From Firmicutes bacterium UBA5486 (lineage in GTDB: Bacteria; Bacillota; UBA4882; UBA10575): DNA of 10,560 bases. Position 1 is the stretch's first letter. Every line of letters begins with the position of its first letter. Below, one piece after another: positions 6,478 through 10,560 of the stretch. The DNA is taken from positions 28,365-38,924 of the forward strand of contig DIPO01000045.1 of NCBI GenBank assembly GCA_002427045.1, given 5' to 3'. The notes beneath the pieces were generated by a model, which saw only the letters and a list, made by a program, of their open reading frames with translations, was not told where the DNA came from and did no database searches. The position numbers were made by a program, and so were the translations under genes.

Positions 6478-8241
6478 CTATACTCCCCTCCTGTTTTTTA
6501 AGCTTTTCACTGCGGCCAATAACTCCTCTACATCAATAATATCCCGTGGAACCCCTTGCTCCGCCAACTGATGGGCCATTCTACTAATCTGTGGCGGCCT
6601 AAGACGCGCTTCTTTTAATAAATCTGGTTTAGTAAATAATTGACGTGGCGTCTCATCGGCAAGAATCGCCCCTTTATTTAAAACTACAACTCGATTACAA
6701 TACTCAGCCACTAACCGCATATCATGAGTAATAATCAAAATAGTATGCCCTTGCCTATTAAGATCCTTAATCAAATCCATAATATTCAGCGTCCCCTGCC
6801 AATCTTGGCCGGTAGTTGGCTCATCTATAATGAGGGCTTCCAGTTCTAAGACTAGAATTGAAGCTACCGCCAACCGCTGCCGTTCTCCCCGGCCAAGATT
6901 TAACGGGTGTGTTGTAAGTGGTTTATCAAGCTTAACTATATTAAGAACTTTTTTGATCCGTTCGTTGCGCTCAGCTTCATCCAAGCCTTGATTAATCAAA
7001 CCGAACTCCAACTCTTCTTTGATCGAAGAAGAGAAAATCTGATGATCCGGATTCTGAAAAACATAACCTAAATGTTTGGCTAATTGAACATGGGAAAACT
7101 TATTAATCTCCTCTCCCTTAAAGGTTACTTTTCCCTTATCGGCTGCTAAAAGTTTGGTCAAAATCTTACAAAAAGTGGTTTTTCCCGCCCCGTTCTGACC
7201 TACCAACGCCAGAAAGTCTCCTTGATGAATCTGGAGATTAATCCCTTTTAACACCGGCTGCTTTTTTATATAGGAAAATGAAAGATCTTTGACCTCAATA
7301 ATGACTTCCTGTTGAGCAGCATTCCCAGATTGCAATATCTTTCCCTTGCCTTCACTTTTATCCACCTTAACAGCATTATCCGTAGAGGGTGAAGCCATAG
7401 GAAGAAGCCTTTTGATAAGGGCAACCCCTTCTTCTTCTGTAACCGGAACTTCATCTTTACTAATCAGTCGTTCTTCATAAAGGCACCAACCAAATTCGGC
7501 TACCTCCGGGGGACGTAGGTGATACTTGCTGAATAGAGGAACTTCTTGAAATACATCCCTCGTTTCACCTTGGTGGACAATCCGGCCATGGTCAAGGATA
7601 ATTACCCGTTCTACCCTTGCCGCCATATCTTCTGTTTCGTGTTCAACCAGCAGAACAGTCATCCCCTGCTTTTTTAAAAGTTCTACAATTTGAAAAACAG
7701 CCTCTTTACCCAAGGGATCCAAAGCAGCAGTCGGTTCATCTAAAACTAGGATCTCAGAGCCCATCGCCAACACTCCGGCAATTGCTAATCTTTGTTTTTC
7801 CCCACCCGAAAGATTTTCCGTGGCTCTTTCTTCATAACCCTCCAAGCCGACAAGGTTTAATGACTTCTTTATTCTTGCCATAACCTCTTCTTTAGGGAGG
7901 CCAAAATTGCAAGGGCCAAAAGCCACATCTTCTTTAACATTAACGCCAAAAATCTGTGTCTCCGGGTCATCAAAGACAAAGCCAACCCGCCGCACCAGTG
8001 ATTGAATTCGGTAAACCTGAGTATCCAGATCTTGCACCAAGACTTTTCCCGAGATCTTCCCCTCAAAAAACTGGGGAATCAAACCGTTTAAAGCTCGCAT
8101 GAACGTAGTTTTCCCCGCGCCGGTCACTCCTAAGACTCCTATAACTTCCCCTTTGCTTACCTGCAAATTAATCTCTTCTAAATTAAGCTCCGGTGACCGA
8201 TTATATTGAAAGGATAAATTTTCAACTGTCAGTTCCATCAT
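6478..8241 (-). CDS. ecfA: Fused double ECF ATPase (EcfA1-EcfA2)
   Basis: A single chain with two ABC ATPase domains powers the ECF transporter. In numbering from the ATG at 8247, domain 1 has Walker A GVTGAGKTT (40-48), the Q-loop region DDPETQIF, signature LSGGE (146-150), Walker B ILVLDE (166-171) and switch His203. Domain 2 has Walker A GQNGAGKTT (350-358), FQNPDHQIF, signature LGRGE (451-455), Walker B ALIIDE (471-476) and His508. A linker of about 60 residues rich in charged residues joins them, and each domain ends with an RPP motif (245-247, 550-552) typical of ECF ATPases. GGGAGG lies eight bases before the ATG at 8241 but only two before the ATG at 8247, so 8241 is preferred (587 residues). 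The second signature departs from LSGGQ, hinting that the two ATP sites differ. Confidence 0.93.
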   Translation of the reverse strand: MMELTVENLSFQYNRSPELNLEEINLQVSKGEVIGVLGVTGAGKTTFMRALNGLIPQFFEGKISGKVLVQDLDTQVYRIQSLVRRVGFVFDDPETQIFGVNVKEDVAFGPCNFGLPKEEVMARIKKSLNLVGLEGYEERATENLSGGEKQRLAIAGVLAMGSEILVLDEPTAALDPLGKEAVFQIVELLKKQGMTVLLVEHETEDMAARVERVIILDHGRIVHQGETRDVFQEVPLFSKYHLRPPEVAEFGWCLYEERLISKDEVPVTEEEGVALIKRLLPMASPSTDNAVKVDKSEGKGKILQSGNAAQQEVIIEVKDLSFSYIKKQPVLKGINLQIHQGDFLALVGQNGAGKTTFCKILTKLLAADKGKVTFKGEEINKFSHVQLAKHLGYVFQNPDHQIFSSSIKEELEFGLINQGLDEAERNERIKKVLNIVKLDKPLTTHPLNLGRGERQRLAVASILVLELEALIIDEPTTGQDWQGTLNIMDLIKDLNRQGHTILIITHDMRLVAEYCNRVVVLNKGAILADETPRQLFTKPDLLKEARLRPPQISRMAHQLAEQGVPRDIIDVEELLAAVKSLKNRRGV

Positions 8242-8287
8242 GCTCATAACCTCCCACCAAAGAAGGTGCTATCCCTACCTTCCCCTT

Positions 8288-9079
8288 CTAATATAGTTCC
8301 CCCAAAAAATTAACTGGCGCTTTTATTTCCTTTTTTATCATTTGTAAAACATCATTACTCATCAATGAAAAGGCCACACAAGTAGCAGGCCCGCCTGAAC
8401 GTAATAGATCCAAATCCGTCTGTGCCTGTCGTAGGCGCAAACCGGCGGATTTTGCTAATTCTCCAGCTTCATAGGCTACGCCTTTAGAACCCACCGGAAG
8501 AAGATCATGGACTCCCGGCATCTCTCTAAGCCGGCGTAGATCTGATAAGGAAATGAGCTCCGGGTCTTGCGGTTCAATCCGAAACTGCGGGCCACTTTTA
8601 GGAATACCGGCTACTGCTACCAAATCTCCCTCCTGTGAACTACCAATCGGTAATTGGTTGTTCTTGGCAATTGCCAGAACGGTAACGCCGATCCCTGTTT
8701 GCACGGTGGGAACATTATCCTCCGTACTGCCGGTAAGCGGCAAACCTGAATACCCCGCTTCCGTACAGGCCTTTTTAATACCGGCAATAATCTCCCTGCC
8801 CGCAGGGTCCATCTCCACCGATAGCGTATCAATCAATAACCACGGTTTACCCTTAGCAGCCAGTATTTCCATTAATGCCACCCGTGCCCCAAAATAGCCT
8901 GTCATCCAATTTTCTACTTTCACAAGATCATGTTCTTTATTGCCAATTCCACCGTCTGAATCACAGGCAATCATCAAGGAAAAATCAGAACTGAGTTTGA
9001 AAAGAGTAAGATCACGTTTTTTCTCGACTACTTCTTCAAAGGTAAGTAGTCCGTCATAAAAATCCCGCAAAAAATTCAT
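8288..9079 (-). CDS. cblS: AIR-synthase (PurM/ThiL)-like kinase, probable alpha-ribazole kinase
   Basis: A 263-residue protein of the PurM/ThiL (AIR synthase-related) superfamily, which binds ATP and phosphorylates or activates small molecules. Visible landmarks are an N-terminal acidic glycine motif ACDSDGGIG (38-46), TGSTEDN (116-122) matching the GGET-like motif of PurM relatives, GDLVAVAGIP (151-160) starting the C-terminal domain, and a glycine-rich VGSKGVAYEAGELAKSAG stretch (196-213). It is shorter than PurM (about 345) and ThiL (about 325). ATG at 9079 follows AAGGAG. It lies between the S component and the ATPase gene, so it most likely phosphorylates the imported compound. CblS, the alpha-ribazole kinase described in Listeria innocua, is my best match by context and recollected family, but the substrate is inferred. 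Other options are a thiamine- or nucleoside-type kinase. Confidence 0.6.
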   Translation of the reverse strand: MNFLRDFYDGLLTFEEVVEKKRDLTLFKLSSDFSLMIACDSDGGIGNKEHDLVKVENWMTGYFGARVALMEILAAKGKPWLLIDTLSVEMDPAGREIIAGIKKACTEAGYSGLPLTGSTEDNVPTVQTGIGVTVLAIAKNNQLPIGSSQEGDLVAVAGIPKSGPQFRIEPQDPELISLSDLRRLREMPGVHDLLPVGSKGVAYEAGELAKSAGLRLRQAQTDLDLLRSGGPATCVAFSLMSNDVLQMIKKEIKAPVNFLGELY

Positions 9080-9153
9080 CTTTTTCTCCTTTCAATAATT
9101 TTTAGAAAAAAAGGGAGGACAAAATTACTTGACTTCAAAAACTGCCTTCTTGC

Positions 9154-9678
9154 TTAAGCTTTTATGTTCTCCTCTTCAATCAGGTTACTTTTACTTACAA
9201 CCTTATAAGCAGCGGCAGCGATAAGAATATTTACCAACGAGCCAACGAGCAGTGGCGCCAGCAATCCAACAAACAAACCTACGCCACCAAACGGTATGGT
9301 TAAAGCGGCAGAAAGTACACCATTTGCTATAGTAGCTACAATTATACCGACGATTAGATTGACTTTTTTACTACTCAACCAGAAAAGATAAGCCCAGGCC
9401 GCCATCTGCACTCCAATATAGAGATGCATCGGAATGCCCATCGGAAAACCAGCGGTTAAGGCCGTAAATAAATGTCCGATTCCAGCGACAATCATTCCTT
9501 CTACCGGCCCGAAAGCTACAGCAGTAAAGAAACCAGGCGCTGAATCAAGAGCAACCGTTCCTGTAGGACTAGGGATCTTCACCAAAGCGCCAACCCCACT
9601 TAAGGCAATTAAAATTGCCAACCTAGCAATGCGTTTTACCGTCCAAAACTCCTTTTTAACCTTTTGTAACTCCTCCAC
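9154..9678 (-). CDS. cblT: ECF transporter S component, probable alpha-ribazole transporter
   Basis: A 174-residue membrane protein with about five to six hydrophobic segments, the size and shape of ECF substrate-binding (S) components. Features include AILIALSGVGALVKI (helix 1, small residues for contact with EcfT), the PSPTGTVALDSAPGFF loop (36-51), GMIVAGIGHLFTALTAGFPMG (61-81) and IPMHLYIG. The loop and the GHLFTALTAGFP segment resemble CblT-type S proteins, which import alpha-ribazole. The GTG start at 9678 lies only four bases after the gntR stop codon; its GGAGG (9690-9686) spans that stop, seven bases from the GTG, so the two genes may be translationally coupled. A PurM-like kinase follows, as expected for transport plus trapping by phosphorylation. 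S-component status is firm; the substrate is inferred. Confidence 0.75.
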   Translation of the reverse strand: MEELQKVKKEFWTVKRIARLAILIALSGVGALVKIPSPTGTVALDSAPGFFTAVAFGPVEGMIVAGIGHLFTALTAGFPMGIPMHLYIGVQMAAWAYLFWLSSKKVNLIVGIIVATIANGVLSAALTIPFGGVGLFVGLLAPLLVGSLVNILIAAAAYKVVSKSNLIEEENIKA

Positions 9679-9682
9679 TTTA

Positions 9683-10435
9683 TTACCTCCTTTGTGAATC
9701 GGTTTTAAAAATATATTTGTCCCCCCTCAAAACAGACTTCACATATTCAACAGGTGTCGTGTGGCTAAAAGTAATTCGTCGCAAAACAAAACCGGCTTTT
9801 CCTTGTGGGACTTCTAGTAGATCCGCTTCGTATTGACGCAAGGTTGTCGCCTCCAGGCTTTCCTTACCTGAAGTTAGTTTTAAACCGTAATCCTCTTCAA
9901 AAAGATGAAATAAAGAGACATTATCAGTAAGCTTCTCATCTAAACCCGGAACTAACCATTCGGGAATAAAAGACTTTTGAATTAAGACCGGTTCTTGATT
10001 TAAGTAGCCTAAGCGCTGGAGATTATACACTTTCTTCTCCGGTCCCTGTATGTTTAAATACTGGCACACCGAAGCGGGCGGAGTAATAATTTCGATTTTT
10101 ATAATCTTAAATTGCGCCTTTTTTCCACCCATACTTGCTTCATCATGAAAACTACGCAACCAATTAACCTTACTAATTATCTTTTTCGGAGCCACAAAAA
10201 TCCCCGTTCCTCGCTTTTTGAGCAGTAGACCATCTGCCACTAAATTATCAATAGCATTACTAACAGTCCTCCGGTTAATCTGGAAGTAACCAGCCATCTC
10301 TCTCTCCGAAGGCAATCGATCCCCTTCCTGCAAAATACCAGTATCAATCAGATCTTTTATCTTCTCCTGCAACTGATAATATAAAGGGATTGGCCCTTCC
10401 ACCAAAGTACTCTCAGGAAACATTTTCTCAATCAA
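9683..10435 (-). CDS. GntR/HutC-family regulator with UTRA ligand domain
   Basis: A 250-residue transcription factor, first gene of the operon. Residues 15-81 are a GntR winged helix: PLYYQLQEKIKDLI, the signature RLPSERE (40-46), recognition helix NRRTVSNAIDNL and the wing KKRGTGIFV. Residues about 105-250 form a UTRA ligand-binding domain, with LQRLGYLNQEPVLIQKSFIP and the typical C-terminal VLRGDKYIF. This class usually represses its own operon until a small metabolite binds. TTG at 10435 is preferred because TAGGAG (10449-10444) lies eight bases upstream; the GTG at 10444 overlaps that site, and an ATG at 10423 is a weaker alternative. Two palindromes between the promoter and this start are candidate operators. 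The effector is presumably the imported compound or its phosphate. Confidence 0.9.
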   Translation of the reverse strand: MIEKMFPESTLVEGPIPLYYQLQEKIKDLIDTGILQEGDRLPSEREMAGYFQINRRTVSNAIDNLVADGLLLKKRGTGIFVAPKKIISKVNWLRSFHDEASMGGKKAQFKIIKIEIITPPASVCQYLNIQGPEKKVYNLQRLGYLNQEPVLIQKSFIPEWLVPGLDEKLTDNVSLFHLFEEDYGLKLTSGKESLEATTLRQYEADLLEVPQGKAGFVLRRITFSHTTPVEYVKSVLRGDKYIFKTDSQRR

Positions 10436-10453
10436 TCCGCACACTCCTATGGG

Positions 10454-10464
10454 ATGTATTACAT
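10454..10464. promoter_or_regulatory. Candidate GntR operator 2
   Basis: ATGTATTACAT is a perfect 11-base palindrome with one central base. It lies downstream of the predicted transcription start and just before the ribosome binding site of gntR, where a bound repressor would block elongation or initiation. It is AT-rich, so chance occurrence is possible. Confidence 0.35.
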
Positions 10465-10470
10465 GTGTAG

Positions 10471-10482
10471 TGGTGTATACCA
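10471..10482. promoter_or_regulatory. Candidate GntR/HutC operator 1
   Basis: TGGTGTATACCA forms a dyad with TGGT/ACCA arms. It fits the GT-N-TA-N-AC pattern reported for HutC-type GntR regulators (GTGTATAC on this strand). It sits about 15-25 bases downstream of the -10 box, the classic place for autorepression. Confidence 0.55.
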
Positions 10483-10496
10483 GTTATGTTAATTTA

Positions 10497-10525
10497 ATAT
10501 TATATCATAATTAACGAAATGTCAA
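10497..10525 (-). promoter_or_regulatory. Near-consensus promoter of the ECF operon
   Basis: On the minus strand TTGACA (10525-10520) and TAATAT (10502-10497) are separated by 17 bases; the overlapping TATAAT at 10504-10499 gives a 15-base alternative. A perfect -35 and a good -10 make this a strong sigma-A promoter, with transcription expected near 10490. Such a strong promoter in front of a repressor gene suggests the operon is normally held off. Confidence 0.8.
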
Positions 10526-10560
10526 TAAATACTATGCGCGAGTTATTTGCGCTGTTACTG

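Noticed and set aside
7266..8066. Several 60-90 codon open frames inside the ATPase gene
   Set aside because: They are other-frame shadows of a gene with complete ABC motifs.
10436..10560. Adenosylcobalamin riboswitch upstream of the ECF operon
   Set aside because: The leader between the promoter and the first gene is far too short and shows no B12-box-like sequence.

Overview
The window looks like chromosomal DNA of a low-to-moderate GC Gram-positive bacterium (Bacillota, probably a Clostridia-type anaerobe). The reasons are strong AGGAGG-type ribosome binding sites, frequent TTG/GTG starts, a yybP-ykoY manganese riboswitch with a terminator-type expression platform, a lipobox protein, and an energy-coupling-factor (ECF) transporter operon under a GntR/UTRA regulator. 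No rRNA, tRNA, CRISPR array or intact mobile element was seen.

Left part (1-1946). A minus-strand mntP-like manganese exporter gene has its own promoter and a Mn2+ riboswitch. The riboswitch P1 helix and a terminator hairpin compete for the same bases. Upstream, also on the minus strand, lies a DUF2161-type protein with a PD-(D/E)XK nuclease-like motif. A gap of about 330 bp follows; it holds two short perfect palindromes and an inverted repeat in front of the next gene.

Middle (1947-4702). A plus-strand lipoprotein with a DUF1565-type beta-helix is flanked by small beta-sandwich domains. After it come about 600 bp of mostly non-coding DNA, with a probable frameshifted gene remnant, a strong terminator-like hairpin and a 15-codon micro-ORF. 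A LysE-family exporter follows and overlaps the next gene tail to tail.

Right part (4650-10525). One long minus-strand operon reads gntR/UTRA regulator, ECF S component, AIR-synthase-like kinase, fused double ECF ATPase, EcfT, ADP-ribosylglycohydrolase-family enzyme. Spacings are very short throughout (-/+ a few to about 75 bp). A near-consensus sigma-A promoter sits in front of gntR, with two palindromes just downstream that are candidate self-operators. The S component and PurM-like pair resemble the CblT/CblS alpha-ribazole transporter and kinase known from Listeria, so the operon is best read as a complete uptake and phosphorylation system for a nucleoside-like vitamin precursor, probably alpha-ribazole for cobalamin lower-ligand salvage. 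The DraG-like hydrolase, a family that cleaves alpha-N-ribosyl bonds, is the unexplained and most interesting member.
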